NCBI RefSeq assembly: GCF_030272615.1
Contig: NC_081415.1
Span: forward strand, 623,595,740 to 623,659,739
DNA length: 64,000 bases
Reading direction: 5' to 3'
From: Cryptomeria japonica
Lineage: Eukaryota; Streptophyta; Pinopsida; Cupressales; Cupressaceae
Position 1 is the stretch's first letter. Each line of letters starts with the position of its first letter. The notes beneath the pieces are model-generated. The model had not been told where the DNA came from. It was given only the letters and a program-made list of their open reading frames with translations, and searched no databases. This document shows positions 23,335 to 34,674 of the stretch, piece by piece. The position numbers were made by a program, and so were the translations under genes.

Positions 23335-25191
23335 TGATGCTCTACAAAAAGGATTAGAAAATCTATTTGATGGCAACACACACAAGAGCACAAGAAACAA
23401 ACGTTAGTGTTAGCAACAAAAGATTATCCTAAACAGGCATATCAAGAGAGATATTAAGCATGAAATAGAAAGCATATAAACATAGAATAAAGTAGCTAAT
23501 CAAGATGCTCATAGTTGCTCCTCCCTTGTTCCTCTACTCTCCAAGTCCCAAATGAGTGTAGCTCTCAGCTTTTAGCATTAGCCATGGATGCCATATGGAG
23601 ACTCAAGATAGTTGAATATGATAAGAAAATGCTATGCAAGTGTAGATAGTGATGCTATGAGAAAGCTCTATGCTAATGCCTGTATAACAACAATACTCTA
23701 ATGCTTCTTTCTTTTGCTTGAGGAGAAGGGTTCTATTTATAGAAGAAATGGGGAAATGAAGGGTTAAGATTGAATGGTTTAATCAAGGGCCAAGTTTGAA
23801 AGTTGGGGATCCATGTGCACAATTGGCACCAATAAAATGGTGACAAGTGTCAACATAGGATTGGGTTGAAAGAAGAGGTTGGAGGCATTAAAGGCCTGAG
23901 AAGACCTCATGGTTATCTAGAGGCTAAGGGTCAAGTCCAAATTAAGATTACCCACTGGATTAAGAGTTAATCCAACGATAAACCTTTGTGCAAATGTTTA
24001 AGAGATAATCATGGTCAAAGCATTAATGGCCTGATGAGACCTTTGGGTTGGGTAGAGGTTGAGTCAAAACAATTGTTTTAACCATGTGGGAGGGTTTGAG
24101 GTAACCATTAATGGTTATTGGAGACTTTGGGGATTAAGTGGTTGAAGGTTGAAAGCCTTCAATGGTTATCAAAGACTTTGAGCAATTTAGTGGTTGAAGG
24201 TTGAAAGCCATTAATGGTTATCAAAGACTTTGAGGGTTTGAGAAGTGACTTCCCTTTTGCTTAGGAATGTGGCAAAGTTTAGAGAAGGGGTTAGGTTATT
24301 TAGAAGTGATTAGAAAATTCTAGAATGGGTTTAGGCATGCAAGTGGGAGAAATTTTGGTATTTTCAATTAAAATAAAATCATTTATTTCAATTAAATGGT
24401 GTAATTTGCATTTGGATAAATATTCAAATAAATATTAATTTATTTAAATGAGAAAAATGAAGATAAAGCATTTAAAATGCTTGAAGACTTTGAGGGAAAC
24501 CATTAAAGGCTTGAAGACTTTAAGGAAAACCATTAAAGTCTTAAGAAGACTATAGAAGGAAGCCATCAAGTTTGAAGACTTTAAAGCCATCAAGTTTGAA
24601 TACTTTAAGGGAAACCATTAAAGGTTTCAAGTGGGTGAGGATAAATAGGATTTTAAATAAATAATTTATTTAAAATAGTTGTGCAACTTGCTTTTGTAGG
24701 AAAATACAAGTGGGTGGAGGATAAAGGTGATTTAAATAAATTATTTATTTAAAATAATTGTGCAACTTGCTTTTGTAGGAAAATACAAGTGGGTGGAGGA
24801 TAAAGGTGATTTAAATAAATTATTTATTTAAAATAATTGTGCAACTTGCTTTTGTAGGAAAATACAAGTGGGTAGAGGATAAAGGTGATTTAAATAAATG
24901 TTAATTTATTTAAATGTGAGGTGGGATTTTGGGGGATTTAAAAAAATATTAATTTATTTAAATGTGAGAGAAGATTTAATTAAACAAATATGATTTATTT
25001 ATTTAATTAATGGTCTGAATTTGGTTAAGTGAATTAAATCAAATAAATTGAAAATTTATTTAATTAATAGGAGAAGAGGGTTAAGATGAATTAATTAAAT
25101 ATTAATTTAATTAATTCATTAATTGATGGTTAAATAATCAAATAAATACTAAGTATTCATTTAATTAAGTGGACAGATTTATGTGACTATA
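23335..25191 (-). repeat. Element 1 5' LTR (1857 bp)
   Basis: This LTR is near-identical to 9869-11748 and includes the 79 bp tandem repeats. On the minus strand it begins TATAGTCACA where the other LTR has TGTAGTCACA, a G-to-A change in the terminal dinucleotide. It ends AGCATCA. Confidence 0.93.
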
Positions 25192-25196
25192 GTATC
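25192..25196. repeat. Target-site duplication GTATC, right copy (element 1)
   Basis: It matches 9864-9868 exactly. Confidence 0.92.
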
Positions 25197-26080
25197 TATA
25201 CGATTCAAACTTTAATCAATTAGAAGCTCTTCCCATGCACTTATTGATTTTATCGCACATACGAATACATGATTTCCCTCGTGCACCTCAAATATGCAAT
25301 TGGGTTGTTTATTAGTTGACCCAGGTCGCGTACTATTTATTAAATCTACAATATTCCTTGTTTCTTTTGGCGTTCCATCAATGTATAGAACCACTCGTTT
25401 ACTTTGATTATTATCTTTTTGTTGTATATAATTTGCTGACAGTGCATACCTACACATACTTTTTTTATATCGAACAACTGCATCCAATTATTGTAATTGT
25501 AACAAGGTCTGACAAACTCCATCAATTCAGCAACTTTGTTGTAATCGACCTTTATGTCATCCATGGAAAATAGGCTGAAACCATGTAATGATGAAGGTGC
25601 TATGTGATATATCCTATCGTTAACAGAAAAATCAGTGTTTATTGTAGGAGGTTCCTTGGGTACCCATTTTTGTAGATGTTTTTACCTCAATGGCACCTCA
25701 ATGTTGCCTTTGGTCTCATCATCATAAGAACATGACCCCCCTTGAGCAAGGAAAAATTTCATGTGTTTATTGAATTTTCTTCTAATCTTTTGACCTCTAG
25801 TTGATCTCCCTATTCTAGACCTACTACATGTCTCACTTTTATTTTCTATTCCTGCATTTCCCTCACTCGATGAGCACACATCTAACAAATACCTATTTGG
25901 TGGTACCTGCACTCCATCAAATGAGAGAGTTAGTTGGTAATGAGAGAGAAATTTTGCAAATGAGGGTAATGTTGATGAAGAAGTTGGCCCTAAAGTTGAT
26001 GTTGGGATTAAAATTTGAATAAGTCCAACTGGGGCCTCAAGTGTTGATAACTGTATTAGATTTGCTACTAATGTCGAGCT
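25197..26080 (-). pseudogene. SET-domain exon of CACTA-locus gene, interrupted
   Basis: On the minus strand an acceptor (TTTTTCAG) at 26081 opens a frame running to 25480 with one in-frame TAA near 25689. It contains VQVPPNRYLLDVCSSSEG, a basic stretch, then a SET-like start (IAPSSLHGFSLFSMDDIKV). A 7-T run at 25460-25466 marks a one-base frameshift. The other frame then gives VLYIDGTPKETRN, LINSTRPGSTNKQPNCIF and AIKSISAWEELLID. This resembles the SET core, with NSTRPG-PNC in place of NHSCxPNC and the EEL-xDY end. A TAA replaces the final Tyr position. The frame continues across the element 1 insertion into 9863. SET proteins methylate lysines; activity here is unproven and this copy is dead. 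Confidence 0.7.
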
Positions 26081-26531
26081 CTGAAAAATTGAGGAAGTTT
26101 TTTTCCTAAGTAATATTTTAAAAATAATCTATTTCTATAGGGTGTATTGACTAGTTATACATGTTGATCCATGAGACTATGCAGGATCGTCATCAAAGGG
26201 ATTCAGGTTCCTGCACATGTAATTCAATTATCTTATGTTAGCTAAAAATTACATCGTACACAACATGAACAACATGAACTTTGTAGAAAAAAGGAGTATT
26301 AAATAAAAAAAAGATGTCATCATAATCATTGTAAATTTTTTAATTCATTACCTTTACTTTATGTAGACTATGCAAGATCCTCAACTAAATGGTTGATGAT
26401 GTCTATAGTCAATGACTTGTTCCCACCAAGGGTGACAACATCACACCAGGACTATACATGAAATCAACACCATCAATTGAGCATCATAAGCATTACATTT
26501 GTAAGTTTACAAACAATAAATACATATGTAT
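26081..26531. other. CACTA-locus non-coding DNA left of element 2
   Basis: AT-rich sequence with no convincing exon, continuous in the pre-insertion locus with 44489 onward. It is probably an intron or spacer between the transposase and SET exons. Confidence 0.5.
26527..26531. repeat. Target-site duplication TGTAT, left copy (element 2)
   Basis: TGTAT directly precedes the LTR at 26532 and recurs at 44484-44488. Confidence 0.92.
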
Positions 26532-27467
26532 TGTTGTCCTCAAAATTTTATTCCCTTTAATGTCCTTAAGATAATATGGTCTAAACTGGGTGCAGATAAA
26601 ACATCAAAGATAAGGAAATTCCAGAGACAACATATGACAAGGTTTGATTTAAACCTTCTACACTTCGGGCTTCCTTTGAGCCCAGGTGGGTATACCTTTG
26701 TGAGTTAACTTCACACTTTTAAACAATAAACCCACAGCAAACCAGTCTAGAAAACCAGTGGATTCATTCACCTTGAAATCAACTGAAAACAATGAATAGA
26801 AACTGTACTTAACTTCAGCATTTTTGATCAACAAAGTATGCAATAAACAACCTCGATTAACACCAGTGCCTTATCCAAGGTTACAGAGTCACTTAAATTC
26901 AAATAACACTTCTGAAACAATATATCCTTATGCTTCCCGTCGGCTTGGTTTCCACTAATCCTGTTATATGCCTGGCACATACAAGAATTCAATCATTCTA
27001 GACTAAGCTATGGTCCTCAAAATTCACAGTTCCCTCCAAAGAATTTACTGGTATGAGTGATCCCGCGTATTTAATTTCCCTTCTAAAGAGAAAAGCTAAC
27101 TAACACTTATACTGAGATTGCTTTGCAATTCCTTTCAAACTAAACAACCCTGGATTATTCAGAATAAAGACAGTAAATAAATTTGTGAACAAAAGTGAAG
27201 ACAACACATAACTTTTACTCAAAACCAATGGCCTATATATTGATATTCATTTCAAAGAGTATTACAATAAATTCTGATTCTCCATTAGACTTAGAAAAGC
27301 TCAGATAAATTTCTGCAACGTTTTCTTACAAAATTTTGTGATCCCCCTCCCTGTAGTCCTGGTATCCATTTATAACAACATGGATGCACAAAGCTTCGGA
27401 CTTCTCGAGGAGAGTTTGTTACAATTATTTCCAAAATTGATGAGGTTACAATTTTTACGTGAAACAG

Positions 27468-30400
27468 TTATGCACTCTTTTCAGCCTCTGCAGTCTATTC
27501 AACAGGTTGTTCAGTTGCAACCTCTTCTGGCTTTTCAGGGGCGCTCTCCAACTGCTCCGGATCATGGGTGGAATATTTAACTTCCCACTCATTATATGTC
27601 TCTTCTGTCGGCCATGAAAAATTAATCACATCATCTTTACTTTTAGTCAACCTTTTCCAAGAATTTCTCAGTTTGTTGACTTCTGAATTAAGAAAACTAT
27701 AGTGTGACTTAATTTTTTCTATTTCCTGTATTGTTATAACAAAGAAAGAGGTATCATCAAGATCAATGATTCCCTTTACCCTTGCTGACAATTTGACTTC
27801 TATTTCTTTATGCCATATTTGCTTATCTTTCAACTGATCCGGATTGGCAAAAATTCTTGGGAGCAACTCACAAACTTGATCAGTGTATAACTTCTTAAAT
27901 AATTTAACCCTTCTTTCCACATTATCCACTTCTGTAGCCAATTGCAATAAGATCTTAGCGATATCAGAAGTGGATTTGATAATGGGGTTAGCTCTTGCTT
28001 CATCACAAGATACACACATGAACTCTAGATCTTGCTCCCTAGGCCTCCATCTGTCAAAAATGGGTGTCAAAATGGCCTTATCTCTCCTTAATTCATTCCA
28101 TATTTCCATGACCCTTCCCACAGTATTGTGAAGAAGTGAGGCATTTATAGTATCTGCAAAATTGGAGATTGTGGCTTTTATTTTCTCCTCATACTTCCCT
28201 GCATAAAAGGCCTGAGCTTGCTTTAGGTTCTCCAATTCTTGGAGAGTTATCTCAATCATTTGGGAGCTGGAAGGCGCAGGAGATGGTGGGAGCTCAATAA
28301 TGGGGCTAGTAGGTGGAGGTCTTGCAGGAGAAGAAGCAATCATCAATGTTGAAGACTCACCTTGTTGGCATTGTCCCATCAGCTAGCTCTGCAATTTGGC
28401 AATGATGCTATCCTTGCCTCTTACGTCCTCCTTGGCACTGTCATAGGCCTTCAAAACTGTTTCCAATTTAATCTGGAGGGCCTCCTTTTCTTTGGCTTCC
28501 TTCTCAGCCACTGCAACACTAAATTTTGCAGTTTCTAGCACAGTGCTAGCAGCCTCTACTACCCCTGTACTCTGTACTCTTTTGACCATCAATCCACCAG
28601 GGTGACTTGACCCTGAAGTGTCTTTACCTTTCTTGTCCTCATTTCTTTTGAGGGACCACATAACTAGTGCAGCATTGTCCTTACTGAATGTAACCCCTTC
28701 CATGGGTTTAGTCTCTTTTCTTACTACATCTAGCACCAGAGCATCAGCAATATTCCATTCTGGTAAAATGAGCACTCCAGCTTGTGCTACTAGATCCCTT
28801 CCCTGTTCAGGAGTGATGGTTTTGAATTCTTCTATCATCTCCTATTTTATTTCTTCTTCCACTGAGGCTGGATCTTTGTTAGGCTGCTCTGCCTTTCTTG
28901 TTTCACATCTAGCATTATATGTATCTATATGCTACTTCCAGACAAATTGCATGAATGCTTCAGATGTAACAAAGTTATCATCAGCTAAAAAGGCACTACT
29001 GGCCTTCTTTATCTCAGGATCCCACTCCTGGCCCTTAAGCTCAGTTGAGGTGATGTCCATTTGTGCTTCAGTGGGCTCTTCTGGCATCCCTTCTTCCACC
29101 TCATCATAAGTGTAGGCAATTTCCCCCAAGCTGCCCAACTACGAGAGGTATTCAGTTGCTTCTTGTTCATCTCCTATGTGGATAGGGGATTGGGATGGGG
29201 AATACAAGGGTGTATCTGATTGCACTTCCTTCCCCACCCTTTGCTTCTTTGGGCTGTCCTGGATGTCAATGACATCTTGCACCTTCCTCTTTCCTTTGGA
29301 TGAAGAGGGCTCCCCTGTTGTAGGCACCAGCACACTGTAACCTGATTTCTTATGCAGGGTGTAGTCACCAGGAGGGATTGCTTTAGTGGAAGTTGACTTG
29401 CCCAAAATCATTCTAGCCTTTTCAGGGTTGCTCTTAATTAGAGCTTCCCTCTTTTCCTTTAGTGTTTGCATCGCATCTTCAAAGCAAACAATCAAAAATT
29501 TTATTTTTTCTTCCAATGGGAAGAAGCTAGACAATGGGTCATAGCTAGCATCAAATTGATGCACAAAATCCAAGGCTTTCTTGTAAGCCACCCATTTTTC
29601 TTTCCTCAACTCCTTTTCATCTAAATCAAATTCATTCCTGATGAGGTCTTCGGGAAAGTGGAATTGATGAGGCCTACCTTTGCATGCTACCTTCTTCCTG
29701 AACACACCATTGTAAAAGTCCTCTGGATCAGCACATCTGGACACTACAGTGGATAAATGGTAGGGTTTGAGGAAATCCTCAAAACAATTCTAGCCTCCCT
29801 TTGTAATTACAAATTGATGGGCTATTATAGCTGTAGGGAAAATAGTCCCTTTACCTCTGCCTGTTAGCTCTACCTCTTGTAGGCCACCAATTTGTCTAAG
29901 GATCTCAGCTATTCCCACTTTGAGAGGGACCTAGTATGGTAACAAAAATGGGGTGCCTCTAAAACCAAAAACTCTGAAAACCGTGGAGACTGGATATAAG
30001 TACATGTCACCCCAGTTATGAACAATTGTGATGTTCTCTACAAATTCTTTTGGCCTTAGGAATTCCATAAGAACCTTGGGGACTCTTGGGTTATCAGAGC
30101 AAAGGAGAGTCCTTATTTTGGATGCAAAATATTTATCAAACTTTAGGAAACTAGCATCCTCTCTGTCCCATGACAACACAGTGCTCCATAGTTGTACTGG
30201 CATCTTCTCTCCTTCCTTCTCTTTTACCAGGTCCATTCCACTGGTGAAATAATCACCACCTTTGAAGAGGAAAAGGTGCATCAAGAGTGAATACCATCCG
30301 AATGGCTTATCCACCTTCCCATTTCTTATTCCTATCAACCCTCCATGGATGGCATCGGCAATATAAGAAGCATAATCAAATGTAATAGCAAGAGAAGGAT

Positions 30401-31145
30401 TCAAAATCTGAACAATCATTAACAAATAATGATTTGGCATATTTGCTTCAGCATCCTCTCCTAGAACTTGGCAAAGTGCCCAATACATGCCTTTAACCCT
30501 TAGGGTAAACATACTCAATGAAAAAGGCTCTTGTGTGTTGGGCCCTACAACTGCTAACCCTCCTATTTTTAGGAAATGTTCTTTAAGAGGCCCATTCCTA
30601 AGATGACTCTTCTGTGCACTGTACACTTGGGCTAATTGTGTGAAATTTATGGGTTCCAGGAAATTTGTGAACTCATTGAGCCCAAACGCTGTTCTCAATT
30701 CCTCTGCTTTGATTTCCACAAGGGTTTTTCCATTAACATCCCGGATGCATCTCGTGACTGAATCATAGTTCACTTCCATTTGGGTTAACAATTCTGTATC
30801 CATGAACACCCCTGGGACTACCAATTTCTCGACATCTAGTTCCCAAATGCTATTTTGAGGAGCAGGAGAATTCCTCATCCCAAATCCGATTCTGAACAGC
30901 CCCAACCCAGACGGTCCAACCTATGGGTCTCTTAACCAATTACCTTTGTCATATAATCCTTCTCCTATCTTCAAACGGGGTGCCCTAGGCACTAACTCTT
31001 TGGCCTTTGATGCCTGGTTAGTTGACAATGTCAACTGTTCTAAAAAATCATCACATACACTTCGTTCTAAATAATTAACCTTGCCAGAAAATTCCCTTTT
31101 AGGAGCCACTGGAAAATACAAGGAAATGAATACACTCTTAAACAA
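27468..31145 (-). pseudogene. LTR-encoded reading frame of element 2, about 1225 codons, amber-interrupted
   Basis: One minus-strand frame stays free of frameshifts for 3678 bp and ends at a TAA (27468-27470). It is interrupted only by TAG codons, at 30921, 29931, 29790, 29139, 28932, 28842, 28383 and 27495 (low coordinates). Where the other LTR still has the sequence (27495 and 30921) it reads CAG. Regions in order: a globular N-terminal part of about 400 residues (WYSLLMHLFLFKGGDYF, FLRPKEFVENI), a charged segment with a Lys/Arg cluster (KGKRKVQD, SPKKQRVGK), an acidic segment, an Ala/Glu/Lys coiled coil, a Pro/Ser linker, and a C-terminal helical region ending in Glu/Pro repeats. No clear ATG lies near the frame start; an upstream TAA is at about 31160 and the first Met is near 30870. 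The family is not recognised. Confidence 0.75.
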
Positions 31146-31639
31146 TCCTACAATACGAGAATGATTTTATCTAAAAGCCACACAAGAATTGCTTCAAAAA
31201 CATGAGAGAACCTGATGCTTGCTTGAAGGAAATTGCTTTGCAACTGAACCGCTTGCTCTGTTTCAGAAAATGATAACTCTACGTCTGCTCTTCTGCAAAA
31301 ATCTTTTAAAAGATATCCTTACTTGGTTGTTAGGAAATCAAATGCTTGTACTCTGGGCCTTAACTATGACATTGATTCCGCATGCTTCGGCCGTCCTTTT
31401 AAAATCGAATTCATACGAGAATTCATATTTTAGCTCCAACGGGTCGCAACCTTCCTGCAAGTGTCTCACTGTTAATTTCATTTTGACGGCTTTGTCTTTA
31501 GTCTGGGTCTCGTTATTTTATTGGCTACATAATACCACGCGGCATCTGACCATTGGCTTAGAAAATCCCTTCGCATTCCATTTTGATACTGGCCGAATGC
31601 CTCCCTTTATACTGTGACGGGCCCACATTTTTCCCTTTT

Positions 31640-33000
31640 GGCCATGTCATCATCATGACACGTGGACGGCCCTCGTTAACTCTCGCTATTTCGCAGGCTT
31701 AAAGGGTGAGCACTTTACCCTTGTGAAATAGCGTGGGCCATTGGATCATCCTTTAAGTTGATCACTAATTAATCCTTTGAAAAGGTTCTCAGAAATGGTG
31801 GACCCGCTGAGTCATCACTAACACCTGGCACCTAGTCACCTGCTGCGCTGATTTGTCACTCAGTCACTTGCCAGAAGAAAAACCATGGGGGCTCCACTTT
31901 CGTTTCAACAGGTCTATCTCCCACGTCATCATCAAGACACGTGGATGGCTGACACTCATTCTCGCTATTTCACGGGCTTAAAGGGTGAGCACTTTACCCT
32001 TGCAAAATAGCGCCAACCATCAGATCATCTCTGCAGTCGATCGGTATTTAACTCTTTGAAAAGGCTCTCAGAAATGGTGGGCCCATGGACACATCATGGA
32101 CACCTGGCACCTTGTCACTTTCGGATCTGACTTGTCAATTTCTCATTTGTCAAGCAGGAACCATAGGGACCCACAGTTTCCTTTTAGACCGCGTATCATC
32201 AAGACATGTGGATGGTCCTTGTTCATTTTCGCTATTTCGCGGCCTTAAGAAGTGAGCACTTTACCTTTGCGAAATAGCGTGGGCCGTTAGATCATATTTC
32301 AAATTGATCAGCATTTAAACCCTTCGAAAAGGCTCTCAGAAATGGTGGGCCCACGGACACATCATGGACACCTGGCGCCTTGTCACTTTTGGATCTGACT
32401 TGTCAATTTGTCATTTGTCAAGCAGGAACAATAGGGACCCACAGTTTCCTTTTAGACCACGTATCACCGAGACACGTGGATGGTCCTTGTTCATTTTCGC
32501 TATTTCGCAGCCTTAAGAAGTGAGCACTTTACCTTTGCAAAATAGCGGGGGCTGTTAGATCATATTTCAAATTGATCAGCATTTAAACCCTTCGAAAAGG
32601 CTCTCAGAAATGGTGGGCCCATGGACACATCATGGACACCTGGTGCCTTGTCACTTTCAGATCTGACTTATCAATTTGTCATTTGCTGGAAGGAGCCACG
32701 GGGTCTCAATAAATTGTTAAGAGCTGTCCCTGCCAGGTCATCTCCACCTGCGGCCTGACTCATCTTTGGGGCCCACTTTTGAACCTTTAATCCGGACCCA
32801 CTGACTGTGGTGACTTGTGCCACGTTTTACCTTTTAATACGCCAGAAGAAAACCACGAGGGCCCCATTTTCTTTGACAGCCACATCCTTTACTTCCTCCG
32901 TCATGACACATGGATGGCTGACATCCATTCTCGCTATTTCGCAGCTTTAAAGGGGAAGCATTTTACCCTTGTGAAATAGTGCCAACCATCGGATCCTTTC
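31640..33000. repeat. Element 2 U3 tandem array with hairpins and G-boxes (3' LTR)
   Basis: A unit of about 268-280 bp repeats with hairpins at about 31684-31733, 31964-32012, 32230-32279, 32498-32547 and a more distant 32932-32981. Each hairpin pairs GCTATTTCGC with GCGAAATAGC and AAGGGT with ACCCTT. Intact CACTGT-free G-boxes CACGTG occur at 31659, 31938 and 32473, with decayed forms (CATGTG, CACATG) at other units. GGTGGGCCCAC-type motifs recur in each unit. Confidence 0.82.
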
Positions 33001-33336
33001 CCAAATTGATCGACGTTTACTGGGCCCGACACTTTAGAATGAAATAATATAAGGCGAAATTTTTTCAAATAATCAACGTAACCGCCTAGGTTAATAACAA
33101 GGGGGGGACACTTCCCACGACCCCACGACCCATGACCTAAGTGAAATAAAGTAACAGCAAAATAGAAACCAAAGGGTTTAAAATAAAAAGATAAGGTCTA
33201 AAACTTAAAAAACCCTTAAACCCTCTAGGTTTAAAATAAAGCTGAAGCACATGGGACTACACCCTATTCGAAAATTTTCAAGGTACCACAGCCAATTATG
33301 GGGAAAGAAGAACCCAATTTTAAAACAGTGATAACA

Positions 33337-33354
33337 GCGGCTCTGACTGGGGAT
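33337..33354 (+). other. Primer-site-like sequence at the inner edge of element 2 3' LTR
   Basis: On the plus strand GCGGCTCTGACTGGGGAT directly follows the LTR end. It closely resembles the element's true Arg-type primer site (GCGACTCTGCTGGGGA on the minus strand at the other inner edge), with one substitution and one inserted base. A polypurine tract is expected here for a minus-strand element, but the minus strand reads mostly C and mixed bases. Confidence 0.55.
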
Positions 33355-33483
33355 GGTTGATTGCGAGATCAATACAAGAAAACTCAGAAACTCTGGAGAA
33401 ACAGACCAAAACACAGACCAAAACTAGGAAAGTAGGAAAGAAAACAAAATATATACAAACAAAGGACTCACCGTGCATGGACA

Positions 33484-34615
33484 TTAAGAGAAATAATGCT
33501 TCAGGAATTGCCCATGCACTGGAAATTCCTTCATTTCATCATTCATATTCTTCAAAAAATATGAATCCTTACCATTCAGGTCACAAACTATAAAAGGGCC
33601 AATCCATAGTGATTCAAATTTTTTATGCTTTCCTTTATCTTGTCCTTTTGCATTCCACTGAAGAACCATGTCGTCAACTTGAAACTTCCTTAATGATGTC
33701 CTTTTATCAAAAAGATACTTTGACTGCAACTGGATCTTCTAATTTTTCTTATGGGCAGAAGTCCTAAGCTCCTCCATTTCTACAATTTGGATCATTCTAT
33801 TTTCCATCGGTTCAGATATTTCCATGTCCTCATCCTACAAAAACTTATACACTGGAAGAAGGTTATTTACCGGTAATCTGGCTTGGGTACCATAGACCAA
33901 CTCAAAAGGTGACATTCTAATGGATTTTTTAACTGTTATCCTATCTTCCCACAAGGCTAACTTCAACTTTTGATCCCAAGCCCTCTTGTTTTCTTCTAAG
34001 ATTTTCTTGATGATATTTAACAAGCTTTTGTTGCTGGATTCTGCCTGTCCATTCCCCTGAGGGTGATAAGGTGATGAGTAGGACATGAGTATACCATGAC
34101 TATTGCAAAAACCTACAAATTCTTCTGATCTAAAACACATAGCATTATCCATTACCAATTTTGCAGGTGTTCCAAATCTAGTCACAATACTATCCATCAG
34201 GAAATCAATGACAATTTTACTAGTAGCTCTTTTTGTAGGGATGGCTTCTATCCATTTGGTAAAATAATCAGTGGCCACTATAATCTATCCATGACCTCTT
34301 CCTGACTTTTCAACAATCTCTCCGATAAAATCAATGCCCCATTGGAAAAAAGGAGCTTCTACAGAGACTGGATTTAGGGGTAAGGCTCCTTCATACTTGA
34401 GCTTAGAAGAAAATCTTTGACATGGATCACATCTTCGAACATATGCATGGGTATCTTTAAATAAGGTAGGCCAATAATACCCAGCCCGTATTATCTTACC
34501 AGCAGTAGTCTTAGCAGAATAGTGGCCTCCACATACTCCATCATGCATTTCAATTAACACCTGTTTGGCTTGAAATTCATCCAAACACATTAGTAACTCT
34601 CCATCTTTCTTTCTC
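33484..34615 (-). pseudogene. Element 2 integrase, amber-interrupted
   Basis: A single frame contains TAG at 34615, 34285, 33835 and 33739. The zinc-binding HHCC motif is complete (H16, H23, C54, C57 of the 34590-34285 segment). Catalytic residues are visible as WGIDFIG, LVMDNAMCF and GNGQAESS, so the DDE triad is retained. The C-terminal part has FESLWIGPFIV, the GPY/F-type motif. Apart from the TAG codons nothing appears lost. The reading frame ends at 33484 within 150 bp of the LTR. Confidence 0.88.
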
Positions 34616-34674
34616 TAGAAAAGATCACCCTGAATGAGCACATACTTTTGGGACTTAAGCTTCAAAGTTCTCTT

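Larger units (their letters stand above)
9869..25191 (-). mobile_element. Element 1: Tat-like Ty3/gypsy retrotransposon, 15.3 kb, decayed
   Basis: The element is bounded by LTRs of 1880 and 1857 bp and by a GTATC duplication. Transcription order on the minus strand is 5' LTR, primer site, gag, protease, G-patch-like region, RT, RNase H, a second RNase H, integrase, a long non-coding 3' region, purine tract, 3' LTR. RT before integrase defines Ty3/gypsy. A second, archaeal/plant-type RNase H between the native one and integrase is the hallmark of the Tat lineage. Several frameshifts and stops make it inactive. It sits in an exon of the SET gene; deleting it with one GTATC copy keeps that exon's frame. 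Confidence 0.92.
26532..33336 (-). repeat. Element 2 3' LTR (6805 bp, full length)
   Basis: On the minus strand it starts TGTTATCACTG and ends GGACAACA. The first 2.2 kb (U3, 33336-31150) contains a hairpin/G-box tandem array. The next 3.7 kb is a long reading frame; the last 0.9 kb is non-coding. It matches 40526-44483 except for about 2.6 kb missing there, one fewer tandem unit and small indels. An LTR of this size is exceptional. Confidence 0.92.

Noticed and set aside
28618-29109. 163-codon plus-strand frame in element 2 LTR
   Set aside because: It is antisense to the long LTR frame and Ser-rich as expected from that.
31219-31617. 132-codon plus-strand frame in U3 of element 2 (and 42635-43117)
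   Set aside because: It is open in both LTRs but has no recognisable motif, an unlikely start context, and runs toward the hairpin array; kept out for lack of support.
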